Notes under the pieces: model-generated
The model's input: the letters and a program-made list of their open reading frames with translations, nothing else
The model's database searches: none
What the model was told of the DNA's origin: nothing
DNA from: Bilabrum cf. latius
Lineage: Eukaryota; Bigyra: Bicosoecida; Bigyra; Bicosoecida
DNA length: 64,000 bases
Assembly: GCA_965178125.1 (NCBI GenBank)
Contig: OZ237761.1
Coordinates: 806,001 to 870,000, forward strand
Direction of reading: 5' to 3'
In this document: positions 12,249 to 23,140 of the stretch, one piece after another
Position numbering within the stretch: position 1 is the first letter of the stretch
Layout: every line of letters starts with the position of its first letter
Made by a program: the position numbers and the translations under genes

Positions 12249-13998
12249 TCACAATTCATCGCTCTATGTTGCAGAGCCGTCCTCACTGGAGCCCCCACTG
12301 CTCGTTGCAGGGTCTGCCGAGTGGTCATCACCAGAAGCGCCTCTACCTGGCTTGGCGTCACCCTCGGTGGCCTCCTCTCCGGTGGATTCATCCACATGCG
12401 GCCCTTCATTTCGAGACCCACCGTGGCTTGAAGACTCACCGCTATCCACCGACTTGTTGCCATCACCATCCTCTGTCCCCGTGGATACGCTGGACTCATC
12501 GCCACTGTCGCCGTCAAAGTCCGACACAGAGTCCTTGCGCTTTTCCTCGGCCTAGTTGTCGGTATTTTCGTCCTATACCGTGCCATTTTCCTAGCTCGTA
12601 ACCTTGCTATTGCTCTTGCCTTTGCTCTTGCCTTTGCCTTTGCTGGGGCTCCCCACGGACGTGTTAGTGTCCGCATCCACAGCGGTTGACGGTCCCTCAA
12701 GCCCTGCGTGCTTGCGGACGAAGCGGACGAGAGTGCGCATGTACTGCTGCCCGCCCGCCTTCCAGCTGTCATTGTGCCCCCCTGACTCCACCGTCATCAT
12801 GCTCTTCTTGGCCTCCTTCGTGCCCAGCGCCTTGTACAGGCGGGCTCCCATGATGGGAGGAATGAGCTCATCTGCCAAGCCAGCCACCATGAGCATAGGC
12901 GCGTGGATGCGCGGGGCCATCTCGATGCTGGGGAACTTGAGCCGCAACACCGCGTGCCTCAACTGCCCCAGCACACGGATGATGGGGAACAGCTTAACTG
13001 CCATATCGTCGATGGAAGTGAACGTGTTCTCCACGATGCCCCCGGCCAGCTCGCCGTCCCTCTCCGCGAGCAGCTGCATCGCCACTGCACCGCCCAGCGA
13101 CCGACCAAACACGAATATCCTATCATGGTTGACGTCCTCCCTGGCTTGCAAGTGGTCTAAAGCTGCTCCCGCATCAAGGTAGAGCCCAGCCTCGGTGGGC
13201 TTGCCCTCGCTGTCCCCGTAACCCCTGTATTCGCACATGAGCACGTTGACCGACTTGTGGAAAGCGTTTCGCATGGCCTGCACATTGTCCAGGCGTAGGC
13301 CCATGTCTGCGGGTGAAAGGGGGGGGGGGGGGAGTTGAACTGTGGGCGCACGAGTGCGGGTCAAACTGGGTGGGTCGATGGGACTGGCGACACCAAGCAA
13401 GGACAAGAGGTCGCCCGCTGGCCTTGCTGAACTCACTGCCGGCGTTGCCGTGGTAGAACATGATCGTGGGGGCGAGCTCCGGGGCAATGTCCGACCACAC
13501 GAGCCAGGCATTCGTCTTGATTCCATCCTAGGCCGTAAGCGTGATATTTTCGTAGGGCATGCCTCGGTCCGCAGGCGAGCACATCTGGAGCTGCTTGGGC
13601 AGCGACGATGGCGATCGAAACTGTGGCCCCGGGCTCTCGGGGTGAAACAGGACATTTTCCTGGGTATAGATCATGTAACCTAACCACAGCATGGCCATGC
13701 ACGACATCCATAACAGCATACCCCCAAATTGAAGTGCAGTATCCCACCAGCTTCCACCCGAACTGCTCTCAGCTTCCTCAATCCCAGCTGCTTGAGCCAG
13801 CATGCGCTCTTCTGCCTGCTTCCGAACGGCTTCGCGAGCCATGGCCTGTTCCTCTACCGATAGACTCGAGGCAGAACCACTCATCCTCGTGCGACCTCGT
13901 ACGTCTACTGTTGCTTGTCTAAATCCAGCACTTGATTTTGCACAGCAACTAAGAACCAGTGCAGCCAGAAATACCAGCAGGAGCGATCTTTTAGGCAT
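12249..13998 (-). CDS. ABHD13/Bem46-type alpha/beta hydrolase with C-terminal SDEL
   Basis: Two exons (13998-13437, 13306-12249) around a 130-bp intron (GTGAGT...CCGCAG) whose acceptor tract is a run of 14 C. The protein is 539 residues. It has a signal peptide (MPKRSLLLVFLAALVLSCCA), a hydrophobic segment (GMLLWMSCMAMLWLGYMIY), then the ABHD13 core. Splicing restores the oxyanion motif HGNAGN; the nucleophile elbow is GRSLGG, the acid region GLADELIPP and the histidine GGHNDSW. TAG codons are at 13528 (in the block preceding DGIKTNAWL) and at 12591, 12573, 12552 and 12264 in an acidic low-complexity tail. After the last TAG come Ser-Asp-Glu-Leu and TGA, so the true C-terminus is SDEL, an H/KDEL-like ER retrieval signal. 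The core matches human ABHD13 closely; substrate is unknown. The gene is divergent from EngB, 195 bp between starts. Confidence 0.88.
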
Positions 13999-14193
13999 GT
14001 ACAATAGCTCGGCTCTGCGTCCACCAGCCCGGCGGATGTTTGAGCAGGTCGTTTGACTGACGATGTTTGTATGTGCTGCAACTCTCTCGAGGAACCGAAA
14101 CGAACGTTCCTAAAGTAGAGTTTAGCCGCAAACTTCGATGCCAAATTGCTCTCAAAATAAGGTATAAAAAGTCCTAATGCAGAATGAAATGGA

Positions 14194-15564
14194 ATGATGC
14201 GTAGACTTAAATTGCCTGGAAGGGTGATCTTCCAACAAAAGCAAATATTTGCGCAGGCAGGGAGGCACAGGTAGATCAGCACTCTTGTATGGCCGCTCTA
14301 CGGCACAACAAGCGTACCAGACCCGAGCATTGCCGGGATTAGTCGGTTGCGTAGCCTGTTCCAAAAAGGAATTGCACTCTCTGGAACGGAACAGACGTTT
14401 AACTTAGACGATAGTCTTGGCGGCGCGTCAGACCATGGCGAGATCATGTTCGCTGGCAAGTCTAACAGCGGTAAAAGTACTTTGCTGAATGCGCTCGGGG
14501 AATATGCATGGCGTGGAAGCACTGTTCAAATTTCTCGCGCAGTGCAGAATGACTACTCCCTCCACGGCGCGCCGCTGCTCGGTGACAAGGACGGCGTTGC
14601 GGGCGTGTCCCGCCAGCCCGGGCGCACCAAGCATCTAGCCTTTTACGGAGTGGGTGGCGGCACATATCCTCGATTCGTGGTTGTGGACTCTCCCGGGTAC
14701 GGCTTCGCCCGCGCCCCGAAAGCGTTCCGCCAGCACTGGCAGGACCTGCTTGCGTCCTACATGCAGACCCGCAGCCGGGCGGTGCTCCGACGGGTCGTCC
14801 TCCTCGTGGCGGCGGACTAGCCCCTGGGCGAGGATGATGAAGGGGTCATTGCCCTGTGCGAGGCCTACGGCGCCCCTTACATGGTGGTGCTCACCAAGGC
14901 AGACAAGGTCTCCCACGAGGCGCTGGGCCTGCGCATGCGAGCCGTGGAGCAGTGGCTGCAGCGCAGGACGGCGCTGGCCTACCCCGTGCTGCACGCGGTG
15001 AGCGCACGGACGGGTGCGGGTGTTGTTCCCTGGTTCATGAGTCTCGCCCACGCGGCGGGGGCGGAGGATCTCCCCGGAGTGCAGGGCAAGGCGGCGCAGA
15101 GGGCCCGGGAGGAGGTGGTGGGGAGACACCTCAGGGAACAGGCGGAGATGCGGCGGGTCATGGAGGGGAGAGAACAGATAGGCGGCTATGCGCAGGATGG
15201 TGGGGAGGAGGATGATGACGACGATGCTGATTGCGATGACTAGGGTGAGGTGGAGGAGGAGGTGGTTGTGGACTTGGGTCAGGTGGCGAGGGAGGTGCAG
15301 TTGGAGCAAGCCAGCCAGTCGGCTCGTGCCGCTCGTCTGGCGGCTCGGCTCCGTGACCCGATGCTGGCCGAAGTGGCTGCGGGGGACATCGAAGCGATGG
15401 TGGGGCTGGGAGGAGGGGGCAGAGGAGGAGGGGGCGGCCCGGGGAGTGAGCGCAAGACGGAGGAGGAGAGATAGAAGGGGCAGGGGCGGGCGCAGAGGGG
15501 TGCCAAGCCAAGGCACCAGTCTGGCAAAAACAAGCGGGGTGGTCAGCGGGGTGGCCGGAGATGA
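14194..15564 (+). CDS. engB: EngB/YihA-type GTP-binding protein, probably organellar
   Basis: A 456-residue TrmE-Era-EngA-EngB GTPase with TAG at 14272, 14818, 15241 and 15472 and TGA at 15562. G1 is GKSNSGKST (near residue 88), G2 lies in VSRQPGRTKH, G3 is DSPGYG, and G4 is LTKADK. The stretch VLLVAAD-TAG-PLGEDDEG aligns with the EngB block that joins G3 to G4 ('LIDxRxPLxxxD'), so the TAG at 14818 splits a conserved domain and must be read through. The N-terminus MMRRLKLPGRVIFQQKQ, arginine-rich and lacking acids, looks like a mitochondrial (or plastid) presequence. In bacteria EngB helps assemble the large ribosomal subunit; the GTPBP8-like organellar role is inferred. The C-terminal extension is acidic, then ends in a basic Gly/Arg/Gln tail. 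The start is the first ATG after an in-frame TGA. Confidence 0.85.
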
Positions 15565-15726
15565 TCAGCCTGCGACCGCAAACAGCTCCGGTGCGACCTC
15601 AGTTGCCGGGGTTTCCGTTTGCTGTTCCGGTTGCCGATACACGTCGCTTGGATAGCACAGCCGGCCCTTATTGTCTTTTCCCAAACGCCCTTACCATGTG
15701 TGCCGTATAATTACATCATTAAAGCG

Positions 15727-17829
15727 ATGGAATCTCCTGCCTAGAGTGCGGTTACAGCGGCAAAGGAGGGCAATTAGTCACCATCGCTGGCCAGCTTGTC
15801 CGGTTCAGAGCCAGCGATAGGCTCTGAGCCATCCATGGGGTCCACTGCAGACTGGAAAGTCGAGGTCGGTAGCCTAGTTGTGGACCCTCCCACGGTTCGG
15901 GCGATTCGTGCAGAGATTCGGTTTTTCGCAGCGTGCAGACGAGGTCAGACCTCTGGAATTGCACAGTCAATGCTGGAAGAGGGAGCAGGGGCGCCTAAAA
16001 TTGTCGGTTAGGCGCCATTGATTCATAGACGAAGATCAAGAGCTGATCTGATGCAGAGATGGCATGCACTCCTATACACAGAGGCTGTGCTTGAAGGGGC
16101 CATCGCCCCGGACGACGGCAGATCGCACGACAGCGCGGACGCAGGCATTGCGCGTAGAATGTCCTCAAGCAGCGATGCTCCCAGTGATAGTGATCTTCAT
16201 TATTCTGAGGCAGGCCCGATTCATGACGCGAGCCCGGCTGAGACAGGCCGCAGTCGGCTCGCAGCCGGACTTGCCGCCAGCTCGGTTGCCTCGCGCTCTA
16301 TGGCGGCCCCTTCGGCTGACGCCGGCAGGGGCGATCGCTCTGCCGACAACGACAAGGAACTAGGCCTTGCTGTCGGCCACGAGGCTTACGGCGCTCTTAA
16401 GTCCCCTGCCAGCGATGATGACTCCCATGGGGGGGAACCCGGCTTCGTGCCCCCGGATGCCCCCGCCTTGGCCCTCAGAGGCGGGGGGGTGCTCACGGCC
16501 GGGCTTCGATTCAAATCTAGCTGGGCCCGGGAACTGCCTCCAGATTACGGCTTCACTGGGTTGCACCTTGCCTGCCTGTACGGGCGTGTCTCTGCAGCGA
16601 GGCAGCTGGCCAGCCTTGGCGCAGACCCCGCCGCGCCGGACACCGAGGGTCGGGGGGCCGTGCACGCAGCTCTTGCGGCGCGGAAGCCCCGCGCGGCCCA
16701 AGCCCTGCTGCAGGTGTGCGCTCCCAAAGCCGCGATGCAGACTGCCAGTGGAGGCAAGGAGGCAGCGGGCGCGGGATTGCGACCACGATCGCGCACAACT
16801 CTGAGAGGAGCGGCAGGAGGGTCAGGTGCCCCGGAGAGAAGCACAACTGAGAGTGCGCGCGCTGAGACAGGTGCGTCTTCCTATGCCCGCTCCCGCCCGG
16901 GCTCCTCGTCGACGGCGGTGACCAGCCTTCGAGTGCAAGCCGGGGTGCGGAGGGTGGGGCGCAGCGTGCCCGTGTCTGATGCCTCCGTGGCTGCTGCGGC
17001 TGCCTCTCGCCTGCTGCTGCACCGCTGGAGGACCGCTGCTCCAGAGACCGACAGTGGAACCGATCGAGCGGGGTCCTTGGGCAGAGATGCAGCCGGTGGA
17101 GATCTAGATGCGCAGTCTGGATCGGGTGGAGGGGGTCCTTCGTGGGACAGGTACGACCTGCTGGTGCCAGGTATGACGGCTCTCCACGTGGCGGCAGCAG
17201 AGGGTAGTACCGCGGGCTTGAGGATGCTAGTGAGGGCAGGGGCGCCGGTGCATGCAGTCGATGCCCTGGGGCGCACTGCACTGCACTGTGCGGCGGCATC
17301 GGGGCGGCGGCGGCAGGCGCTGCTGCTGGTCGCTCTGTGTGGGGATGCAGGCTTGCTTGCGGCGAGGGACGCGAGTGGGAGGACAGCGATGCAGCTGGCG
17401 GCGGGGAGGGGCTACGTCGGGGTCTGTGATGCATTGGCGGCCATGGCTGGTGCTGCTGCGGGTGGGGTGCTCGTGCGGTCCATCGTGGGGAAGGAGAGCA
17501 CGGGCGGGATTGTTGCCTAGAAGGGGATAGACATGAAGGAGAGCACGGGCGGGATTGTTGCCTAGAAGGGGACAGACATGAAGGAGAGCACGGGCGGGAT
17601 TGTTGCCTAGAAGGGGACAGACAGGAAGGAGAGCACGGGCGGGATTGTTGCCTAGAAGGGGATAGACATGAAGGAGGTAGGGCCGGTGGCAGCGGGTACG
17701 GGATCTGGCGCGGAGGGGCATGCGGCGGGTGCGGGGGCAGCCAAGACCAGGCGCGGGCGGCGACGATCGTCTGTAGCAGGGGCAGCGATGCGGGAGGCTG
17801 CTGCAAAGGCCTCTGGTGCATTGGATTGA
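15727..17829 (+). CDS. ankyrin-repeat protein with a 15-residue tandem repeat
   Basis: A 700-residue frame with seven in-frame TAG codons (15742, 15775, 16009, 17518, 17563, 17608, 17653) and TGA at 17827. Ankyrin repeats are visible around residues 272-335 (GFTGLHLACLYGRVSAAR, then EGRGAVHAALAARKPRAAQ) and 475-575 (GMTALHVAAAEG, LGRTALHCAAASG, SGRTAMQLAAGRG). Low-complexity Ser/Gly/Ala linkers separate them. After the last ankyrin repeat the frame enters four copies of a 45-bp unit, KESTGGIVA-Q-KG(I/T)D(M/R), each carrying its own TAG, then a basic tail. The ATG at 15727 is chosen because it opens the frame that contains the first two TAGs. Ankyrin repeats bind partner proteins; no enzymatic domain is seen. 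Confidence 0.8.
17491..17670 (+). repeat. four-copy 45-bp coding minisatellite with a TAG in each copy
   Basis: Four head-to-tail 45-bp units begin at 17491, 17536, 17581 and 17626. Differences are confined to ATA/ACA and ATG/AGG codons. Unit length is a multiple of three, so frame is kept, and each unit contains one TAG at its tenth codon. A truncated fifth start (AAGGAGG) follows at 17671. Confidence 0.95.
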
Positions 17830-17875
17830 CTTGATCCTCGGTTTTGACTGAAGCGAATCCAGGGATGTCTGCACT

Positions 17876-18109
17876 TCAAGAGCTGGCCAAATTGTTCTGT
17901 TCCTCGCAATCGTCGTCCATGCAGTGGTGTGTCTGCGCCAGATCCACACGGAAGACCTCAGTACCCTTTGCCTTGTCCGTGTTGAACTCATCCTGGATTC
18001 GTCTAACCATTGAAGCCGACTTGCCTGCTCGTCTTGGTTGCGAATGGAGAGCGAAAGTAACCCCGGCGGCTAGATCCCCTCGGCGAGACTCAGTCGCAGT
18101 CGTGGGCCT
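17876..18109 (-). CDS. hypothetical small protein, 3' exon
   Basis: On the minus strand an open frame reads PTTATESRRGDLAAGVTFAL, then RRIQDEFNTDKAKG, EVFRVDLAQTHHCMDDDCEE, and ends with LASS and TGA at 17876. Codon use and the acidic, Cys/His-containing tail look coding, unlike the plus-strand frame. An upstream in-frame TAA forces a splice acceptor, probably TATCCAG near 18110. A short first exon starting at the ATG at 18272 (MLRLSW) with a GTGCAC donor would fit in phase, giving an intron of about 145 bp, but this is unproven. I do not recognise the protein. It lies just downstream of UPF1 on the same strand. Confidence 0.4.
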   Translation of the reverse strand, partial: RPTTATESRRGDLAAGVTFALHSQPRRAGKSASMVRRIQDEFNTDKAKGTEVFRVDLAQTHHCMDDDCEEQNNLASS

Positions 18110-18359
18110 GGATAGCTGCCAGTGGGCACTTTAGAGGCCACGCCGGTGCACTAGCCAAGCGGATCCACTCAGGAAATCCATGAGAGGGTCCGGTATAAGC
18201 GGAACCCAGGCGCACCGCAGCATCTACAGACAGTGCACCCGTAACTAGGGTGCACCAGCTGAGCCGCAGCATCAAATCAGTCGACTTGCCACCGTCGGAC
18301 CACACGAGGTCGTTTGTAGGTCCAAGCAGTGGGTTTGCCCTGCAATTTCACCGGGCGCT

Positions 18360-21300
18360 TCACTTCCCCCCATGGGCCCCCTTCCGACCGCCGTGTTTCC
18401 GGCCGCTGCCTCCCCCACCTCGATGATGCCTGCCGCTAACATGCTGCCGGCGGCGGCCGCCTGCGCCGCTGCCATGCCCGGGTCCGCGCTTTGTCTGAGA
18501 CACTTCCTCCTCTTCCTCTTCTTCTCCTGCCTCTTCGTCTTCCCCCGCCTCATGGTCACCTGCCCCTTCTTCTCTGTCATCGCCCTCAGACAGCAAGCCG
18601 GGCCCCAGAGCACCCTCCCCCTGTCTTTGCCCGGCATCGTACCCACCACCGAACCCAAACCCACCCCCACCACCCATTCCACCACCCATCACAGCTGCAG
18701 GATCAGCATACTAATATGCACCGCCCATCCCCATCCCCATGCCCATCCCCATGCCCATCCCCATGCCCATGCCCATACCCATGCCCATACCCATCTGGCC
18801 TTGACCCGCCGCGATGCCCGGAGTTGCGTAGTACCCGGCAGGATCTGGACCCATCTGGCCCATGCCCATCTGGCCCATCATTCCAGGAAAACCGCCGCCC
18901 CAGGGCGCGGCCTGCATCCCCCCATATCCCGTCATGTCCCCTGGGGCCCCGAAGGAAGGCAGCGAGCCCTCCCCCCGCTGCGCCTGCTCTGCCGCCCTGG
19001 CTGCATAGGGCCCCACGGACGCCTGCATGGCTGCGTACTGCATGGCAGCTGCGTGTGCGGCCACCTCCTCGGTCTTGCCCTCGTCTGCTCCCGCATCTGC
19101 ACCCGACTCGCCCCCTTCTTCACCTCCGTGCCCGTGCCCGTGCCCGTGGCCCTTCTCGGTCAGCGCCGCCTGCAGCGCAGGATGGCTGGCCTCGGGATGT
19201 GCCGCGCCGGCCCCAGGCATGGAACCCATAGGCTGGGGAACACCTCCTGCAGCGCCCATCATGGCGGGCGGCCCATGTCCCGGGGCCAGCGGCAGCACGC
19301 CGGCCTGCATCTGCTGCTGCACGGCCATTACAGCGGACTGCTGCAGGGACGTGTAGTACGGAGCGTACTATGGACTGACGTACCTCTTGGGCGCAGGCAG
19401 GCGTCCCTTGCTCGCCTTGAGCGACCCAACGGCTCCCTCGAAGATGGCCTCCTTCTCCTAAAAGTGGTGCAGCAGGTTGTGCCACAGCTGCTGCTTGGCC
19501 AGCACCTTCGTGTTGCCCACCACCACCAGCCCGAAACGGGCCCGGGTGAGAGCCACGTTCAGCCGCCGCGGGTCCGCCAGGAAACCGATGCCCTGTTTCT
19601 CGTTGGAGCGCACGCAGGACAAGATGATGTAGTCCTTCTCCCGCCCCTGGAAGCTGTCCACACTCGCGATCTCCAGGCCCTCGTACCTCTCCGCCGCCAG
19701 GCTGGCCTGCGTGTCGAAGTACACCTGCAGGTGCGTGCGCTGGCCCTCGTAGGGCGTGATCACGCCGATCTGGGTGGCCCGGAGGCCGGCGCGCAGCATG
19801 GCAGTCACCAGCCTCTCCACCGATGCGGCCTCTCCCCTGTTTAGGTACGATGTGCCCGACGAGGACATCTCCTCGAGGGCGTTGCACGTGAGGAACAGCA
19901 TGGGCTGGGAGGCATCGGGGAAGGGCAGCGAGAGCTCGTGCCTCTCTCGCTCCGCTACCAGCACGCCATCCTGCAGCGAGCCCTCGTAAAACGTGTTCGA
20001 AGGAAACTCCGAGAGGCAGGGGTGCATGCGGTACTGCACCTGCAGCCGCAAGGGACGCACGCCCAAAAAGATCGCGCGCTCGAACAGGGAATACTGCAGG
20101 CCGGCTTTGGCCGCGCGCTTCGAGACCACGACGGGCCCGAGCTGGCAGTGGTCCCCAACCATGACCAGCTGCTGCGCCCCCAGCACGCAGGGAATCAGCG
20201 CCTCGGGCTCGGGCGCCTGCGTGGCCTCGTCGATCAGCACGAACTGGAAGCGGCGATTCCAGAGCCGACCGTCAGCCGCCGTCGAGCAAGTGCAGCAAAC
20301 CACCTCGGCTCGGTCCAGGATGCGCTCCTCGGTGCGGCGCAAGAGCCTTCGGAACTTCTGCGAGTCTGCGGGAGACAGCTGCCCGCCTCGCTCCGCCTTA
20401 AGCTGGGCCAGCTTCTGCAGTGGGGTAAGCTTGGGATCCCCTTTGCCCCCCTTTGCTCCCTTGCTTCCTTTGCCACCCTTGGCACCCTTGCCGCCTCTGC
20501 CCCCCTTGTCCTTGGGCCCTCTCTTGCCCCCGCCCTTCTTGCCCCCACCCCGCCCCTCCGAATCGGGCCCGCCGGTGGCCGTGACGCCCTGCAGGGCAGC
20601 CGCAGTCTGAGTCAGCTTACCGCCGGCCGCGGTGCCCAGCAGGCCCCGCGTGGCCTGAAATCCGGCAAAGGCCCCAGCTGCCCCCGCCCCTGCCCCGCTA
20701 GCCGCCCCCATGGCCACCTCAGGGATGACGTCCCTCTCCAGCTCGTCGATGCCCTCCACCTGCAGCGCCATGCGGTGCAGAGAGAGGTGCTCCACGTCGC
20801 TCGCCACGTCCTCGCGGGAGCGGGCCGTGACCCGCACCACCCTCAGCCCCGTCTTCTCGATCTTGGCGGTCAGGTGGTCCACAGCCACGTTCGAGGGTGC
20901 TACCACCAGCACAGGCCCCATGCGGCGCTGCACCATGTGGTACACGATCGTGGCACTCGTCACAGTCTTTCCCGTGCCCGGCGGGCCCTAGATGAGGCTC
21001 AGCGGCTGCTGCAGCACCTGGGCCACTGCCTGCTCCTGGGAGGTGTTGAGCTCGGGCAGCCCGGGGGCAGAGAAGCTCGAGGGAAGCGGCATGGCCACCC
21101 GGAGCCTCTCCACCGCGTGCCCCAGCAGCACCTCGTACAGGTGCTCCGAGATCGAGTCCTCGTCCTGCGCGAACCTCCGGAGGGCCTTTCGCATGCGCTC
21201 GTAGGTCACCCCGCGCCACACCACCTCCACCTCGAAGCCGGTCGTCACCGCCTCGATGGGCGCCCCTTTCGGAGGGCGGGCATCGGCCCCGCTGGCACCC

Positions 21301-22976
21301 GCACCGCCCCCGAGCGCCTTGGTCCCAGCCAGCGCGGCCTTGCTGCCGGCCTTGCCCGCCCCAGCGCCCTTGCTGCCGCTGCTGCTGCTGCCACTGGCCA
21401 CGGCGGCCTCGAGAGCTGCCTGCAGCGCCTTGCGCATGTTCTCCTGCTGCTCCTCCGCGCCGCCCGCACCCACCTCCTCCGGAGCCAGCTCGTTCAGCCT
21501 GCTCTGCGACCTCAGCTCGACTGTCACCATGGCGTCCCGCACCGCGCACACGACCCCCTCCTCCTCCCAGTCCTCGCCCCCAGGCGCCCTCTCCCCCGAC
21601 AGATGCAGCCGCAGCTCGTCTCCCAGAGACACCTTGTCAGCCGCACTCACCATCTCGCCGCCCCCGAGCCGCAATCGAGCCAGCCGCTTGCCCCTGAGCG
21701 TGGAGGCCCACTCCACGGGGACCCCCGTCCTGCGCACGCTCTCCCTCAACCGGCGGTCCTCCTCCGCCTCGGCGTCCACGAGGGCCCCCAGCACGGCCTG
21801 CATGTGCGCGCCGTCCCTGTACCGCAGCTCCATCTGCGGCAAGGGGGCCTCCTCGCCCTCGCCCTCGCCCTCGTCCTCCCCCGCCTGGTCCACGGTGGCC
21901 TTGGGCTTGCGCTGCCAGAGCTCCTCAAGCGCCCTGACCTGGGACAGCGTGTAAGGCCACGCGCGAGCCTTCTCCTCGTCCGATGCGGGCCTGCAGAGCC
22001 ACTCCACGAGCTGCTTCTCCCGAATGATGGGCTGCCATTGGTCCAGGGACAGACCCTTGTGGTCCAGGTGGCCCTGCACCAAGCACCCCCTGCACGCAAG
22101 CACCACCACATCGCCCTCCTCCGTGGGAAGCGAGCCCAGAGAGAACACGTTGTCAGCCCCGCAGTTCATGCACACCACGGCCGACTCGCCCAGGGGACCA
22201 TCAGGGTGCAGCTGCACTGCGCGACCCCTCGAGTGCACCAGGTGCTGCACGATGCAGCTGCCGCTCCGGTGGTGCGGGGTGTTGCAGAACCACCGCTTGG
22301 ACGTGGTGCACTGCACGACAGCGTCAGGTGCGTGCACCCCGCAGTACTGGCAGTGGTGCGCCGGCAGCTCTTCCCTGGCGTAGGGCTCAAGCGCGGTGCC
22401 CTCCTCGTCGTCCTCGTCCTCCACGCCGTCTTCCTCGCCGTCCTGGCCCTCGGGCCCGTCATCCTCTTCCTCTGGCGATCCTTTGAAATCCCCCTCCATT
22501 CGGCCTGGATCTCCGGGATCGCCCTCTGCTGACGAGGAATCGCCGCCTCCAAGGGCTGCAGCCACTGCAGCCGAAGCCACCAGCTTTCCTGCATCGCCTT
22601 CCTCTGGATCATCGCGAGGCTCGTCGTGCTCACTGGCTTTAGGATTAGAATGCTGCCCATCCAGCCCAGGCTCTCTACCGAGCGCAGCTCCTGCTGCGCC
22701 CGAAAACATGGAATGCTCAGCCGTCTGCGCGGGCGCTGCGGTCTGCGAGCTCTGACCAGCTGATGACACGCCCAGGAACCCGGCGCCCATCAAATCAAGG
22801 CTTCCAATACCACCGTGCTGGTGCTCGAACCCGGTCGAGCTTCCCTCGTCGGGGGTAGAGCCAAGTTCCTGGCCAGGTGCCCCGTAATGGCCTTCCTGCA
22901 CTGCGATGGAACCTTCAAGCCTCTCAGGCCCACCAAGCCTGTCACCAGCAGTATAGCTACCTTGACCAGAGGACAT
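18360..22976 (-). CDS. UPF1: UPF1 RNA helicase (nonsense-mediated decay)
   Basis: A 1538-residue superfamily 1B helicase without introns. The Cys/His-rich CH domain (about residues 205-300) shows [30 protein letters not shown] and CMNCGADN...CRGC. The helicase core starts with [25 protein letters not shown] (TAG at 20988-20990). Every UPF1 I know has Gln at that position. Further motifs are [47 protein letters not shown] and [13 protein letters not shown]. The second TAG (19458) lies in [16 protein letters not shown], which aligns with the 'LLxxYKEKxxLVEG' end of the core. Two more TAGs (19368, 18711) lie in the C-terminal region, which holds a Gly-Met dipeptide tract and an acidic then basic tail. 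TGA ends the frame at 18360. A Gly/Lys-rich insert sits in the helicase region (about 20430-20580). UPF1 acts in the cytoplasm in mRNA surveillance with UPF2/UPF3. The gene is divergent from the WD40-like gene, 164 bp apart. Confidence 0.97.
18714..18800 (-). repeat. Gly-Met dipeptide-coding tract in UPF1
   Basis: A CCCATG/CCCATC-type hexanucleotide run on the plus strand codes about ten Gly-Met dipeptides near the UPF1 C-terminus, followed by GGAY and a TAG codon. It lies in the disordered tail beyond the helicase core. Confidence 0.85.
20988..20990 (-). other. diagnostic UAG (Gln) codon in UPF1 motif I
   Basis: The minus strand reads CTC ATC TAG GGC CCG CCG GGC ACG GGA AAG ACT, that is Leu-Ile-X-Gly-Pro-Pro-Gly-Thr-Gly-Lys-Thr. 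X is Gln in UPF1 helicases, where it belongs to the adenine-recognising segment. This is the strongest single assignment of UAG to glutamine in the window. Confidence 0.95.
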
Positions 22977-23140
22977 CTTAAAAATGCCGCTGGATACAGC
23001 CAGCTCGGTTGCGCAATGCCAAGCAAGTATTTGCTGCGTTCATTAACCAGATTTTCGTTTTTTGTAGGGTTACGTTTAACATAATACCCGGAATCGTTTA
23101 AATCGATAGACACGGAGTTTTCCGGCGCATTCAAAAATCT

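Noticed and set aside
17844-18134. A plus-strand small gene downstream of the ankyrin gene
   Set aside because: The opposite strand has a frame with better coding character ending in TGA. The plus frame runs into UPF1 antisense without a domain.
18372-22532. Long plus-strand frames opposite UPF1
   Set aside because: They are GC-rich shadows. The minus strand carries every UPF1 motif, and the plus-strand translations are Pro/Arg/His-rich without domains.
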